Source: Actinomycetes bacterium (GTDB taxonomy: Bacteria > Actinomycetota > Acidimicrobiia > Acidimicrobiales > Ilumatobacteraceae). Taken from it: a stretch of DNA of 64,000 nt. Each line of letters starts with the position of its first letter. Position 1 is the stretch's first letter. Shown piece by piece: positions 53,806 through 63,241 of the stretch. The position numbers and the translations under genes were made by a program. The stretch lies in the NCBI GenBank assembly GCA_029782355.1, contig JAKOUY010000031.1, positions 62,001-126,000 on the forward strand. The letters are read 5' to 3'. The notes under the pieces were generated by a model that was given only the letters and a program-made list of their open reading frames with translations, ran no database searches and was not told the DNA's origin.

Positions 53806-54180
53806 TCAGGCCGGGCGGCGACGCTCCGCCAGCCAGCCGGCCACCACCCGCCAGCCGACGAGGAACGCGCCGAGGGCGATGGTGGCGACGACGACGAAGG
53901 CCGCCGCCGTGCTGCGGCCGAACGCGAAGCGGCGCAGCAGCACGCCACCGATCACGGTCACCAGCCACACCGGGATCCCGGTGGCCCACGCGTCCCACGG
54001 CTGACGCCAGGCCCGGGCCACCAGCCAACCGAGGGCCAGGGCGATGACGAACGGGGCGGCGACCTTCAGGGTGCCGGTGACCAACGCGCCGGACTCGTGA
54101 TGGCTACGTCGACCGACCACCACGAAGGTGAGCACGGCGACCAGGTCGACGAGCGCGGCGCCGCCCTGGCGGCGAGTCAC
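53806..54180 (-). CDS. DUF3054 membrane protein
   Basis: 124 aa with four membrane helices. ALVDLVAVLTFVVVGRRSHHE at the start is the DUF3054 signature (Asp and Gly-Arg-Arg in helix 1), followed by PFVIALALGWLVARAW and WLVTVIGGVLLRR. Function unknown in the family; common in actinobacteria. Start overlaps the flavin reductase stop by four bases. Confidence 0.85.
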   Translation of the reverse strand: MTRRQGGAALVDLVAVLTFVVVGRRSHHESGALVTGTLKVAAPFVIALALGWLVARAWRQPWDAWATGIPVWLVTVIGGVLLRRFAFGRSTAAAFVVVATIALGAFLVGWRVVAGWLAERRRPA

Positions 54181-54671
54181 AGCGCGGTGAAGCTGCCGAG
54201 CTGGCCGCGGTAGAACAGCAGCGGTCGAGGATCGGTGTCCGGGTGGGCGTGCTCCAGCGCCTGCAGCCGGCCAAGCACCATCCAGTGGTCACCCGCCGGC
54301 AGGACCTCCTCCACGGTGCAGTCCATCCAGGCGATCACCCCGTCGATGATCGGCGATCCGGTGACCGGCGCCGGCGTCCAGGTGACGCCCTCGAACGGCC
54401 GGTCGATCGAGTGCTTGGCGAAGCGCCAGCACAGATCGGCGTGTCCGGTACCGAAGACGTTGACGCAGAACGCCTTGCTGGCGGCGATGCGGTCCCACCG
54501 CTCGCTGGTGACCATCGGCAGGAAGCCGACCAGCGGGGGATCGAGCGAGACCGAGGTGAACGAGCCGATGGTCAGCCCGACCGGCTCGTCGCCCTCCATC
54601 CCGGAGATCACCGTCACGCCGGTTGGGAAGTGGCCGAGCACGGCGCGGTACTGCATCGGGTCGATGGACAT
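54177..54671 (-). CDS. Flavin reductase-like FMN-binding protein
   Basis: 164 aa. Flavin_Reduct fold: HFPTGVTVISG, GLTIGSFTSVSLDPPLVGF, CVNVFGTGHADLC and a C-terminal PLLFYRGQLGSF. Members supply reduced flavin to monooxygenases. ATG at 54671; a GTG six codons upstream is less likely. No partner oxygenase is adjacent. Upstream of the DUF3054 gene and divergent from the cyclo-ligase gene. Confidence 0.92.
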   Translation of the reverse strand: MSIDPMQYRAVLGHFPTGVTVISGMEGDEPVGLTIGSFTSVSLDPPLVGFLPMVTSERWDRIAASKAFCVNVFGTGHADLCWRFAKHSIDRPFEGVTWTPAPVTGSPIIDGVIAWMDCTVEEVLPAGDHWMVLGRLQALEHAHPDTDPRPLLFYRGQLGSFTAL

Positions 54672-54713
54672 GGTCGGGATGCTAGTCACGCCGCTCTATG
54701 GGACACTGTCCAG

Positions 54714-55232
54714 GTGATCGACAAGGCGACGATGCGCCGGCTGATGCGCGAGGCGCTGGCCGACGTCCCCGATCGCACGCTGCGCAGCGTGGCCCTGTGG
54801 GCCGAGTTGGCCGGGTTGGAGGCGTACCGGGGGGCGTCGGTGGTGATGGCGTTCGATGCCATTCCGGCCGAGCCGGACACGGACGGGCTGCACGCCCGGA
54901 TCGCCCGCGATGGCAAGCACCTGATCCTGCCGCGCGTCGGCCCCGACGGCATCGAGCCGGTTGCGTCGTCCGCCGACCATCAGGTCGGGTCGTTCGGCAT
55001 CCGCGAGCCGCTCGGTGCGGCGGTCGATCGATCGTCGATCGATCTCGTCGTCGTCCCCGGCCTGGCCTTCACCGCCGACGGATGGCGCCTGGGCCGTGGC
55101 AAGGCCTACTACGACCGATTCCTGGCCACCGTCCGAGCCGCCACGGTCGGCGTGTGCTTCACCGAACAGCTCGTCGAGCAGCTCCCGGTCGACGCCCACG
55201 ACGTGCGCCTCGACCAGGTGCTGAGCTGCTGA
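54714..55232 (+). CDS. 5-formyltetrahydrofolate cyclo-ligase
   Basis: 172 aa. Converts 5-formyl-THF to 5,10-methenyl-THF with ATP. The family signature is PGLAFTADGWRLGRGKAYYD, with LPRVGPDGI and FGIREPLG before it. GTG start at 54714. The gap of 42 bases to the divergent flavin reductase must hold both promoters. Confidence 0.93.
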   Translation: MIDKATMRRLMREALADVPDRTLRSVALWAELAGLEAYRGASVVMAFDAIPAEPDTDGLHARIARDGKHLILPRVGPDGIEPVASSADHQVGSFGIREPLGAAVDRSSIDLVVVPGLAFTADGWRLGRGKAYYDRFLATVRAATVGVCFTEQLVEQLPVDAHDVRLDQVLSC

Positions 55233-55235
55233 CCG

Positions 55236-57224
55236 TCACGTGTCGGTCATCGATGCCGACCCGTGATGCAGCTCGGTTCGGATCCGCCGGCCCTGGCAGA
55301 CGATGGCGTCGATGACCGCATGCTCCACCACGGGCGCCGGGGCCAGCAGCGTCGGCCCGTGGTCGGTCGGGACCACCGGCGCGCACGCCCACGCCGCGAC
55401 CGCGGCCGCCGCAGCGCTCCACGCCTGCGGCCGGCAGGATGCCGGATACGGGATCACGCCATCGTCGTCGGTGTAGCCGTACAGCTCGGGCAGCCGCCCA
55501 CCGAAGGTCTCCGTGGCGCGCAGCAGGCCACGCAGGAGCTCGGCGGCCTCGCCGGCGAAGCCGGCCAGGGTCATCCCGCGCGCACAGATGGCCACGTCGT
55601 GCGGCCAGATCGAGCCGTTGTGGTAACTGATCGGATTGAACCGGGCGCTGCTGGCCGACATCGTCCGCATGCCCGCCGGGGTGGCCAGCTCGGCCATCAA
55701 CCGGCTCACCACGACCTGCTCCTCCGCCGGACGGAGGATGCCGGTCCCCAGCAGATGTCCAGGGTTGGAGGTGACCACGTCCAACGGGCGCTTGGATCGG
55801 TCGACGGCGATGGCCACGAAGCGGCCGGCGCGATCCTCGAACCAGAACGAGCGGCTCACGGCGTGGCGCACCCGCGCCGCGTACGCCCGCAGCTCGGTGC
55901 TCCCCGGCAGCTCGAAGGCGTCGAACAGGTCGGCAGCGTCGAGCGCCGCCGCGTAGGCGTAGCCCTGCACCTCGCACAGGGCGATCGGCGGCGTGGCCAT
56001 CGTGCCGTCCCGCCAGCTCACCGAGTCACCCGAGTCCTTCCACCCCTGGTTGGCCAGCCCGTGGCCGGACTCGTCGATGTACTCGACCAGGCCGTCACCG
56101 TCGGGGTCGCTGTCGGTCGTCAGCCAGCCAGCGGCGGCGCGCAGGGCCGGCAGCAGCTCGGTCACCGCGTCACGCCCCAGCCCCCACCGCCAGGCATCCG
56201 CCAGGGTGCTGATCCACAACATCGTGGCGTCGATGCTGCCGAAGTACCGCGCCGGCAAGGTCGTGTCGCCGAGATCCACGGGCCGGCTGCGCTCCTCGTG
56301 CAGGATGCGGCCGGGCTGTTCGGCGGTCCCGGCCACGTGGTCCGTGCCCTGGCGACGAGCCAGGCATCGGAGGGTTGACGCCGCCAGGTCGAGGTCGAAG
56401 GGGATCATCATCCGGGCGGTCCACAGGCTGTCCCGCCCGAAGAGCGTCAGGTACCAGGGGCTCCCCGCGGCGACGAAGCGGTCCGGCGGGGCCAGCGGGT
56501 CGACGCAGGTGAGGTGGGCGATGTCGGCCAGCCCCCACCGAAGCAGCTCGTCGAGGCGCCGATCCGAGGTGGTCGAGCGCACCGCCGGCGAGCCGAACCG
56601 ACGCGGTGCGGCGAACAGCCCGTCCGCCAACGTGGCGGTGACGGTCACGTCGACGCTTGCCTCGGCGTGGGCGCCGACGTGGAGATCCCAGCGCAGCGTG
56701 CCGTCGTCGCTCACCGCCGTCGGGGCCGGCGATGACCGCACCGCGACGCTCGATCGCCCGGTGCGCAGTTCGGTACCACCGGCGACCCGGCGGGTCTCCA
56801 CCGGGCGGGTGACGGTCCGCCCGCACTTGACGTCGAAGGTGCTGGCGAACTCGGCATCGACCGAGAGCTGCAGCGACACCGGTCGAGGGACGAGACCGTC
56901 GTTGACCACGGTCCACCGCTCGGCCATGCCGTCGGGGAGCTGGTGTCGCCGGCGGCGGAGGCGCAGCGTCGGATCCGGGGTCGGCTCGGACCCGTCGCGC
57001 AGCACGGACGTCACCGTCAGCGAGTCCGGCTCGTGGCGGTGGTGGACCGCCTCGGGGGCGCCGGCCTGCCAACCGACGACGAAGCGGGACAGCACTCGCT
57101 CGTCCGCCACGTAGACGCCCTGTGCGCCCAGTCCGTGGATCTGGCCATCCGGCGGCGAGACGGTTGCGCTGCAGCCGGCGATCGTGGTGATCAGGTCGTG
57201 GACGAACGGTTGGAGTGTGGTCAC
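55236..57224 (-). CDS. Glycogen-debranching-like (GDE) alpha-glucosidase
   Basis: 662 aa. N-terminal beta-sandwich (GDE_N type; GLGAQGVYVADERVLSRF) and a C-terminal alpha/alpha-barrel with LFGRDSLWTARM, NQGWKDSGDS with the likely catalytic Asp, EVQGYAYAA, NPGHLLGTGI and NGSIWPHDVAI. Family members cut alpha-1,6 or related links in maltodextrins and glycosides. No signal peptide. GTG at 57224 chosen over upstream starts that would run across the operator. It is divergent from the LacI gene and under the same operator. Confidence 0.9.
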   Translation of the reverse strand: MTTLQPFVHDLITTIAGCSATVSPPDGQIHGLGAQGVYVADERVLSRFVVGWQAGAPEAVHHRHEPDSLTVTSVLRDGSEPTPDPTLRLRRRRHQLPDGMAERWTVVNDGLVPRPVSLQLSVDAEFASTFDVKCGRTVTRPVETRRVAGGTELRTGRSSVAVRSSPAPTAVSDDGTLRWDLHVGAHAEASVDVTVTATLADGLFAAPRRFGSPAVRSTTSDRRLDELLRWGLADIAHLTCVDPLAPPDRFVAAGSPWYLTLFGRDSLWTARMMIPFDLDLAASTLRCLARRQGTDHVAGTAEQPGRILHEERSRPVDLGDTTLPARYFGSIDATMLWISTLADAWRWGLGRDAVTELLPALRAAAGWLTTDSDPDGDGLVEYIDESGHGLANQGWKDSGDSVSWRDGTMATPPIALCEVQGYAYAAALDAADLFDAFELPGSTELRAYAARVRHAVSRSFWFEDRAGRFVAIAVDRSKRPLDVVTSNPGHLLGTGILRPAEEQVVVSRLMAELATPAGMRTMSASSARFNPISYHNGSIWPHDVAICARGMTLAGFAGEAAELLRGLLRATETFGGRLPELYGYTDDDGVIPYPASCRPQAWSAAAAAVAAWACAPVVPTDHGPTLLAPAPVVEHAVIDAIVCQGRRIRTELHHGSASMTDT

Positions 57225-57256
57225 TGCGACTCCGCAGAAAAGGCCGCTCAGTCCCT

Positions 57257-57286
57257 TGACTTGAACGTTCAAATCAGCGTAGAACA
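57257..57286 (+). promoter_or_regulatory. LacI-type operator overlapping a promoter
   Basis: TTGAACGTTCAA (57262-57273) is a perfect 12-base palindrome typical of LacI-family operators (central CG). It sits between a -35-like TTGACT (57257-57262) and a -10-like TAGAAC (57281-57286) 18 bases apart, facing the regulator gene. The leftward debranching gene starts 38 bases away, so one operator serves both. Confidence 0.85.
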
Positions 57287-57325
57287 TGCCCAGCACTGTG
57301 GCAACCGTCACGTCGCAACACGCCC

Positions 57326-58396
57326 ATGGAACGCGTTCCCACCATCGACACGCCGCCGAGCCGCACCCGGCGAGCCGCCCGCCCCACTCAGGAGCCGGCG
57401 CGGCCCGTGCGGCCGCCCACGGTCGACACCGTCGCCGAGCGGGCCGGAGTCTCCCGCCAGACCGTGTCGAACGTGCTCAACGCCCCGGAGCGAGTCCTGC
57501 CGGCCACCCGCCAGCGTGTCCAGGCGGTCATCGACGAACTCGGCTACCGGCCGAACCGCTTGGGCAGCGCGCTCCAGTCACGCGTCACCCGGACGTTCGG
57601 CTACCGGTGTCACCTGTCCGAGGACGAGGAGAACCTGCTGCTCGACCGGTTCCTCCACGACCTGTGCCGGGCGGCAGCGGCCCGCAACCACTACATCGTG
57701 CTGGTCAGCCCGCCGACGGCCGACGACGAGCTGTCCATCTACCACGACATGTATCGCACGGGCAGCGTCGACGGATTCGTCCTGTCGGGCACCTTCCCGG
57801 GTGATGCCCGCCTCGGGACCCTGCGCGGCTGGGGGGTGCCCGTCGTCAGCTTCGGTCGCGACTGGGACCACCCGGACGCCGGGGGATGGGTGGACATCGA
57901 TGGGGCCACGGGCATCGCCGAGGCGGTCGAGCACTTCTGGAGCCGGGGTCATCGGGCCATCGCCTGGCTCGGTGGCGCCAGCGGCGGTGCCGGCGAGGAC
58001 CGCCGCTCGGGCTACCGCAGCGCGACCCGCACGCACGGCCTGGCGCCCGTCGAGATCGAGTGCGCCCACAGCATCGAGGCCGCCGCCGAGGCTGCCGGTC
58101 ATGCGCTCGACGGCCCCCAGCCACCCACCGCCTTCGTCTGTGCCACCGATGTGCTGGCCGTGGGCTGCGCTCGCGCCGCCGCAGCCCGTCACCTGGACAT
58201 CGGCGGCGACGTCGGGATCATCGGCTTCGACGACACCCGCCTGGCGCTGGCCACCTCGCCACCGCTGTCCTCCATCCGCCAGCCAACCGAGCACGTCGCC
58301 GAGCTGCTGATCGACGCGCTCATCGGCGCCGTCGCCGGGACGCCACCGCCGTCGGCGATGTTGGCGCCGCGGCTCGTCCATCGGGGCTCGTCGTGA
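57326..58396 (+). CDS. LacI-family transcriptional regulator of the sugar locus
   Basis: 356 aa. Extended N-terminus of about 30 residues, then a LacI HTH (TVDTVAERAGVSRQTVSNVL) and hinge helix (NRLGSALQSR), followed by a periplasmic-binding-protein-like sensor (GIAEAVEHFWSRGHRAIAWL, FVCATDVLAVGCARAAA, IIGFDDTRLALA). It should bind the TTGAACGTTCAA sites and be released by the imported sugar. The true start may be a later codon near the HTH. Confidence 0.94.
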   Translation: MERVPTIDTPPSRTRRAARPTQEPARPVRPPTVDTVAERAGVSRQTVSNVLNAPERVLPATRQRVQAVIDELGYRPNRLGSALQSRVTRTFGYRCHLSEDEENLLLDRFLHDLCRAAAARNHYIVLVSPPTADDELSIYHDMYRTGSVDGFVLSGTFPGDARLGTLRGWGVPVVSFGRDWDHPDAGGWVDIDGATGIAEAVEHFWSRGHRAIAWLGGASGGAGEDRRSGYRSATRTHGLAPVEIECAHSIEAAAEAAGHALDGPQPPTAFVCATDVLAVGCARAAAARHLDIGGDVGIIGFDDTRLALATSPPLSSIRQPTEHVAELLIDALIGAVAGTPPPSAMLAPRLVHRGSS

Positions 58397-58421
58397 TCCA
58401 CGGATCGCGTCTCGCCCCGCA

Positions 58422-58435
58422 TTTGAACGTTCAAA
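58422..58435. promoter_or_regulatory. LacI-type operator of the ABC transporter genes
   Basis: TTTGAACGTTCAAA, a perfect 14-base palindrome identical in core to the sites at 57262 and 63120. It lies 131 bases upstream of the binding-protein gene, after the regulator's stop. Confidence 0.88.
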
Positions 58436-58565
58436 GCTGTGCCGGCAGGACGCCTGCCGGCCACCGTTGGACGTCGACCGGACCCCGGCCGGGAGATCCG
58501 GCCGGCTCAGCAAGCTGCCACGGGCAGATCGACCGACTGGCACCGATCCATGAGGGGAGAAGCAA

Positions 58566-59795
58566 GTGAAGCAACATCGCATGTGGACGATCGGCCTCGC
58601 CGCCGGGGTGGTGGCGCTGCTGCCGGCCGTCGGTGTCACGGCCAGCACACCGCCCGCCACCGGCGGGACGAAGATCCAGGTCATGGTGGCGTCCTCCGGC
58701 CCGGCCGAGACGGCCGCCGTGGAGGCGGCGATCCACGCCTGGGAGGCGGCATCCGGCAACACCGTCGAGCTGATCGCCGCCAAGGACATGAACCTCCAGC
58801 TCGGCCAGGCGTTGGCCGGCGGCGAACCGCCGGACGTGTTCTACGTCAACGCCGACAAGTTCCAGGAGTACGCCAAGGGCGGCAGCCTCGCCGCGGTCGG
58901 CGACAAGCTGGACAACCCGGACGACTTCTACCAGTCGTTGCGCGACGTGTTCACCTACGAGGGCAAGCTGTACTGCGCCCCGAAGGACTACTCGTCGCTC
59001 GGCCTGATCATCAACAAGAAGTCATGGGCGGCCGCCGGGCTCACCGACGCCGACATCCCCAAGACCTGGGACGACCTTGCCGCCGTGGCCAAGAAGCTGA
59101 CGACCGACAGCCAGGTCGGGTTGGCCAGCGGTGCCACCCGTGATCGCCTCGGCGCGTTCATGGTCGAGGCCGGTGGCTACTTCACCAATGCCGACCAGAG
59201 CGCGGCGACCGTCGACTCGCCCGAGAACCTCAAGGCCCTCGAGTTCATCAAGAGCATGCTCGACGCCGGCTCGTTGAAGTTCGCCGAGAACCTCGACGTC
59301 GGGTGGGGTGGTGAAGCCTTCGGCAAGGAGAAGGCGGCAATGGTCATCGAAGGCAACTGGATCCGTGGAGCGATGAAGTCGGACTACCCGACCGTCGAGT
59401 ACACCGTCGCCGAACTGCCCAAGGGTCCGGCCGGACCGGGCTCGATGGTCTTCACCCAGTGCTGGGGTGTGGCCCAGGCGACCAAGCACATGGACGCCGC
59501 GGTCAGCTTCGTCAACTTCATGACCAAGGCCGACACGCAGCTGGCGCTGGCCCAAGCCTTCGGCGTGATGCCGTCGCGGGCCTCGGCCAAGGACGCCTTC
59601 CTGGCCGCCAACCCGGACTTCGCCCCGTTCGTCGCCGCCGGCGAGTACGGACGTGGTCAGGTCACGCTGCCGGCGTTCAGCGCCGTCCTGGCCGAGTTCG
59701 ACAAGGGCCTGCTGGCCATGGCCAAGGGCGAGACCGACCCCGCCACCCTGTTGAAGGAGACCCAGACCAACGCCGACGACGCCATGTCGGGTTGA
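58566..59795 (+). CDS. ABC sugar transporter, solute-binding protein
   Basis: 409 aa. Signal peptide (about 1-28, WTIGLAAGVVALLPAVGVTAS) without a lipobox Cys, then a family-1 sugar-binding fold: KIQVMVASSGPAET, DVFYVNADKFQEYA, GLIINKKSW, and MVIEGNWIRGAM. It should capture an oligosaccharide, probably maltodextrin-like given the debranching enzyme. GTG start with GAGGGGAGAAGC upstream. Confidence 0.94.
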   Translation: MKQHRMWTIGLAAGVVALLPAVGVTASTPPATGGTKIQVMVASSGPAETAAVEAAIHAWEAASGNTVELIAAKDMNLQLGQALAGGEPPDVFYVNADKFQEYAKGGSLAAVGDKLDNPDDFYQSLRDVFTYEGKLYCAPKDYSSLGLIINKKSWAAAGLTDADIPKTWDDLAAVAKKLTTDSQVGLASGATRDRLGAFMVEAGGYFTNADQSAATVDSPENLKALEFIKSMLDAGSLKFAENLDVGWGGEAFGKEKAAMVIEGNWIRGAMKSDYPTVEYTVAELPKGPAGPGSMVFTQCWGVAQATKHMDAAVSFVNFMTKADTQLALAQAFGVMPSRASAKDAFLAANPDFAPFVAAGEYGRGQVTLPAFSAVLAEFDKGLLAMAKGETDPATLLKETQTNADDAMSG

Positions 59796-59804
59796 TCGAC
59801 ACCA

Positions 59805-59853
59805 GTCCCCCGACGGTGGGTTGCCCGGGCGATCGGGCAGCCCACCGGGGGAC
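59805..59853 (+). terminator. Intra-operon attenuator hairpin
   Basis: A long hairpin: GTCCCCC pairs with GGGGGAC, then GGTGGG with CCCACC and TTGCCC with GGGCAG, with a small bulge and an eight-base loop. It stands between the binding-protein stop and the permease gene and would stop or slow much of the transcription, leaving more binding protein than membrane subunits. Confidence 0.82.
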
Positions 59854-59889
59854 ACGACCGGATCGCAGACGACAGGGGGGAGGGGTGCG

Positions 59890-60978
59890 ATGACCACAGC
59901 GATGGTGGGCGAGGTGCCGTTGGAGTCCGACGAGGACCTGCGCGCCCTCGGCAGACGATCCCGCCGGGCCGAGCGCCGGCGCGGGGAGGGGTTGTGGGGT
60001 TGGCTGTTCCTCAGCCCGTCACTGATCCTGCTGATCACCTTCGTCATCGTGCCGATCGCCCTGGCGCTGTACGTCAGCTTCACCAAGTGGAACGGCCAGG
60101 GAGGACCGTTCTCCAAGTCAGCCAGCTGGGTGGGGCTGGAGAACTACCAGCGACTGTTGACCCGCTCCGGGCTGACCCGCAAGAACTTCTCCACCTCGCT
60201 GCGCAACAACCTCTACTTCGTGCTCTTGGTGGTGCCGCTGCAGACGATCATCGCCCTGTTCCTGGCGATCATCCTCCACCAGCGCAAGCTCAAGGGGAAG
60301 AGCTTCTTCCGCACCGCGTTCTACATGCCGTCGATCTCCAGCGCGGTCGCCGTCGGCATGATCTTCGTCTTCCTGTTCGCCAGCGGCGGCGTGGTCAACA
60401 CGGTGCTCGGGTGGTTCGGGGCCAAGGACATCAGCTGGTTCAACAACGGCACGGGCATCTTCCACAGCTTCTTCAAGGTGCTCGGGGTGGACAAGCCGCC
60501 GTCGTGGTTGGCCAGCCACGACTTCCTCGGGCTCAGTTGGTGGAACTGGATCTCCGGGCCGTCGTGGTCGATGACCGTCATCATCATCCTGGCGGTGTGG
60601 ACCACCTCGGGGACCTTCATGCTGATGCTCCTCGCCGGGCTGCAGAACGTGCCCGAGGAGGTCCACGAGGCGGCGGCCATGGATGGTGCCGGGCGGTGGC
60701 AGACCACCCGCCTGGTCACCCTGCCGCTGCTGAAGAAGCAGATCATCCTGGTCGTCACCCTCGGCCTGATCGGCACCTGGCAGATGTTCGACCAGATCTA
60801 CGTGATGAGCGACGGGGCCGGGGAGACGATGACGCCGGCGTACCTGGCGTACGTGTCGGGCATGAAGGACAACCGTCTCGGCAGCGCCTCGGCCCTCGCC
60901 TTCATCCTGTTCGGGATCATCCTGGTGTTCACCGCCGTCCAACGATTCGTCACCCGCGACAAGGAGGGAGGGCGATGA
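59890..60978 (+). CDS. ABC sugar transporter permease, MalF-like
   Basis: 362 aa with six or more membrane helices and a cytosolic N-terminus rich in Arg. The ATPase-contact EAA loop is EVHEAAAMDGAGRWQTTRLV. ATG chosen at 59890. The next permease starts inside its last codons (ATGA). Confidence 0.95.
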   Translation: MTTAMVGEVPLESDEDLRALGRRSRRAERRRGEGLWGWLFLSPSLILLITFVIVPIALALYVSFTKWNGQGGPFSKSASWVGLENYQRLLTRSGLTRKNFSTSLRNNLYFVLLVVPLQTIIALFLAIILHQRKLKGKSFFRTAFYMPSISSAVAVGMIFVFLFASGGVVNTVLGWFGAKDISWFNNGTGIFHSFFKVLGVDKPPSWLASHDFLGLSWWNWISGPSWSMTVIIILAVWTTSGTFMLMLLAGLQNVPEEVHEAAAMDGAGRWQTTRLVTLPLLKKQIILVVTLGLIGTWQMFDQIYVMSDGAGETMTPAYLAYVSGMKDNRLGSASALAFILFGIILVFTAVQRFVTRDKEGGR

Positions 60979-61925
60979 GCACCGCTCCCGACGCCACGGT
61001 CCCGATGGCCCTCGCCGAGGACGAGGCCATCGACCTGACCACCGTGAGCGACGACCCCATCGAGGACGGCAGCGAGACCTCCCGGCGAGTCAAGCGGATG
61101 CTCAGCTACGGCGTGCTGTCGATCTTCGCCGTGCTGTTCATCGGTCCGTTCCTGATCTCGATCATCACCTCCTTCAAGACCGACCCGGATTCGATCGGCC
61201 GGCCACTGTCCCCGATCCCCAACCCGTTCACCCTGCAGGCCTGGCGATCGCTGTTCACCGGCAAGGTCGGTGGCGGCAGCATCGACGTCAACATGGTCCG
61301 CTGGACGATGAACTCGCTGATCGTCACGATCTGCGTCACCGTCGGACGGGTCGGCTTGGCGTCGATGGCCGGGTACGCCCTGGCCCGGCTGGACTTCCCG
61401 GGGCGCCGGACGGTCTTCGCCATCATCCTCGGGGTGATGATGGTCCCCGGTGTCGTGCTGTTGATCCCGCGCTTCCTGGTTCTGAAGGAGCTCGGTCTGC
61501 GCAACACCTACCCGGGCATGATCCTGCCGCTGATGCTCGACCTGGCCGGCGTCTACCTGATGAAGCAGAACTTCGAGGCCATCCCCAAGTCGGTCGAGGA
61601 GGCCGCGCAGATCGACGGGGCCTCGATCTTCGGCACCTGGCGGCGGATCCTGCTGCCCATGGCCCGGCCGAGCCTGATCGCCCTGACGATCCTGTCGGTG
61701 CAGAGCTCGTGGAACGAGCTGACCATGTTCCTGGTGTCCACGGACAAGCCGCAGTTCAAGACGCTGACGCTGGGCCTGGCCAACTTCCAGGGCGGGCTCG
61801 GATCGGGCAAGCGCTACCCGCTGACGCTGGGCGCCGCCTTCCTGATCACCCTGCCCATCGTCATCCTGTTCTTCGCCTTCCAGCGGTACTTCAACGGCGA
61901 GTACACCAAGGGCGTCGACAAGTAG
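60975..61925 (+). CDS. ABC sugar transporter permease, MalG-like
   Basis: 316 aa. Charged N-terminus of about 45 residues, six helices and the EAA loop EEAAQIDGASIFGTWRRILL. Pairs with the MalF-like subunit. Convergent with the ATPase gene, which ends one base later. Confidence 0.95.
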   Translation: MSTAPDATVPMALAEDEAIDLTTVSDDPIEDGSETSRRVKRMLSYGVLSIFAVLFIGPFLISIITSFKTDPDSIGRPLSPIPNPFTLQAWRSLFTGKVGGGSIDVNMVRWTMNSLIVTICVTVGRVGLASMAGYALARLDFPGRRTVFAIILGVMMVPGVVLLIPRFLVLKELGLRNTYPGMILPLMLDLAGVYLMKQNFEAIPKSVEEAAQIDGASIFGTWRRILLPMARPSLIALTILSVQSSWNELTMFLVSTDKPQFKTLTLGLANFQGGLGSGKRYPLTLGAAFLITLPIVILFFAFQRYFNGEYTKGVDK

Positions 61926-61926
61926 C

Positions 61927-63075
61927 TCAGCTGCCGATGGCCCGCTCCGTCTGACGGTCGAAGAAGTGCAGGTCGGCCCCGTTGGCGGTGATCGCGGCGG
62001 TGTCGCCGACCTGCAGGGCGGTGCGTGCCTCGGTCCGGGCGATGAGCATCGCCGTCTCGGTCTGGGTGACGTCGCCCACCCCGGCCACCGCCAGGCCGGG
62101 AGCGTCGATCCGAACGTGGAGCATGACTTCGCTGCCGAGTCCTTCACGCACCTCGACGACGCCGTGCAGCGCTGACGGATCGGCGGTCGAGGCTTCCTTG
62201 GCGTGCTCCGGGCGTAGCCCCACCGCCACCTCCCGGCCGTCGTATCCGGCCAGCGCCGGGCGGCTGGCGAACACCTCGGGCGGCAGGGGGATCGCCTGCG
62301 ACCCCACGTGCAGGGTCGGCTGGTCCCCCATGGCCAAGCGCCCGACGAACAGGTTCATCTGCGGCGACCCGATGAACGAGGCGACGAACAGGCTGTTGGG
62401 GAAGTCGTAGAGGTTCTCCGGCGAGTCGACCTGCTGCAGCACGCCCTTGGACAGCACGGCGACCCGGTCGCCCATGGTCATCGCCTCGACCTGGTCGTGG
62501 GTCACGTAGACCGTGGTGACGCGCAGGTCGCGCTGCAGCTTGGCGATCTCGGCGCGCATCTGGACGCGCAGCTTGGCGTCGAGGTTGGAGAGCGGCTCGT
62601 CCATCAGGAAGGCCTTCGGCTGGCGAACGATGGCCCGGCCCATGGCGACGCGCTGGCGCTGGCCGCCGGAGAGCTGACCGGGCCGGCGGTCGAGGTACTC
62701 GGTCAGGTTGAGCTTGGCGGCCGCGGCCTCGACTCGGCGGTTCAGCTCGGCCTTGTTGACCTTGGCCAGCTTCATCGAGAAGCCGATGTTCTCGCGCACG
62801 GTGAGGTGCGGGTAGAGCGCGTACGACTGGAAGACCATGGCGATGTCCCGGTCCTTCGGCGGGACGTGGTTCATCACCTTGTCGTCGATGCGCATCGTGC
62901 CGCGGGTGATGCTCTCCAGGCCGGCGAGCATGCGTAGGGCGGTGGACTTGCCGCACCCGGACGGACCGACGAGCACGAGGAACTCGCCGTCGTGGATCTC
63001 CAGGTTGAGCTTGCGGATGCCGACGTACCCGTTCTCGTACACCTTGTCGACATTGGTCAACGTGATCTGAGCCAC
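61927..63075 (-). CDS. ABC sugar transporter ATPase, UgpC/MsmX-like
   Basis: 382 aa. Walker A GPSGCGKST, signature LSGGQRQRVAMGRA, Walker B AFLMDEPLSNLDAKLRV, H-loop VYVTHDQVEAMTM, and a C-terminal TOBE domain (GLRPEHAKEAS). Powers the neighbouring permeases. It is transcribed toward them and has its own copy of the LacI operator upstream. Confidence 0.96.
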   Translation of the reverse strand: MAQITLTNVDKVYENGYVGIRKLNLEIHDGEFLVLVGPSGCGKSTALRMLAGLESITRGTMRIDDKVMNHVPPKDRDIAMVFQSYALYPHLTVRENIGFSMKLAKVNKAELNRRVEAAAAKLNLTEYLDRRPGQLSGGQRQRVAMGRAIVRQPKAFLMDEPLSNLDAKLRVQMRAEIAKLQRDLRVTTVYVTHDQVEAMTMGDRVAVLSKGVLQQVDSPENLYDFPNSLFVASFIGSPQMNLFVGRLAMGDQPTLHVGSQAIPLPPEVFASRPALAGYDGREVAVGLRPEHAKEASTADPSALHGVVEVREGLGSEVMLHVRIDAPGLAVAGVGDVTQTETAMLIARTEARTALQVGDTAAITANGADLHFFDRQTERAIGS

Positions 63076-63119
63076 GGCGTCGCCCCCTGCGCTGGTGTGT
63101 TCGGCGTCACACTACGTCG

Positions 63120-63133
63120 TTTGAACGTTCAAA
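63120..63133. promoter_or_regulatory. LacI-type operator of the ATPase gene
   Basis: TTTGAACGTTCAAA, identical to the site at 58422. It lies 45 bases upstream of the ATPase start and about 109 bases upstream of the small secreted-protein gene on the other strand, which may also be under control. Confidence 0.88.
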
Positions 63134-63241
63134 TCAAGGGGTTGGTTGGCAGGAGTGCCAGTTAGCAGACCGTTAGCGCCCGTCGTTCATCGTCGTCCGG
63201 CCACACCACATCGGGTGGGTGGCGGACCAAAGGAGAGATTG

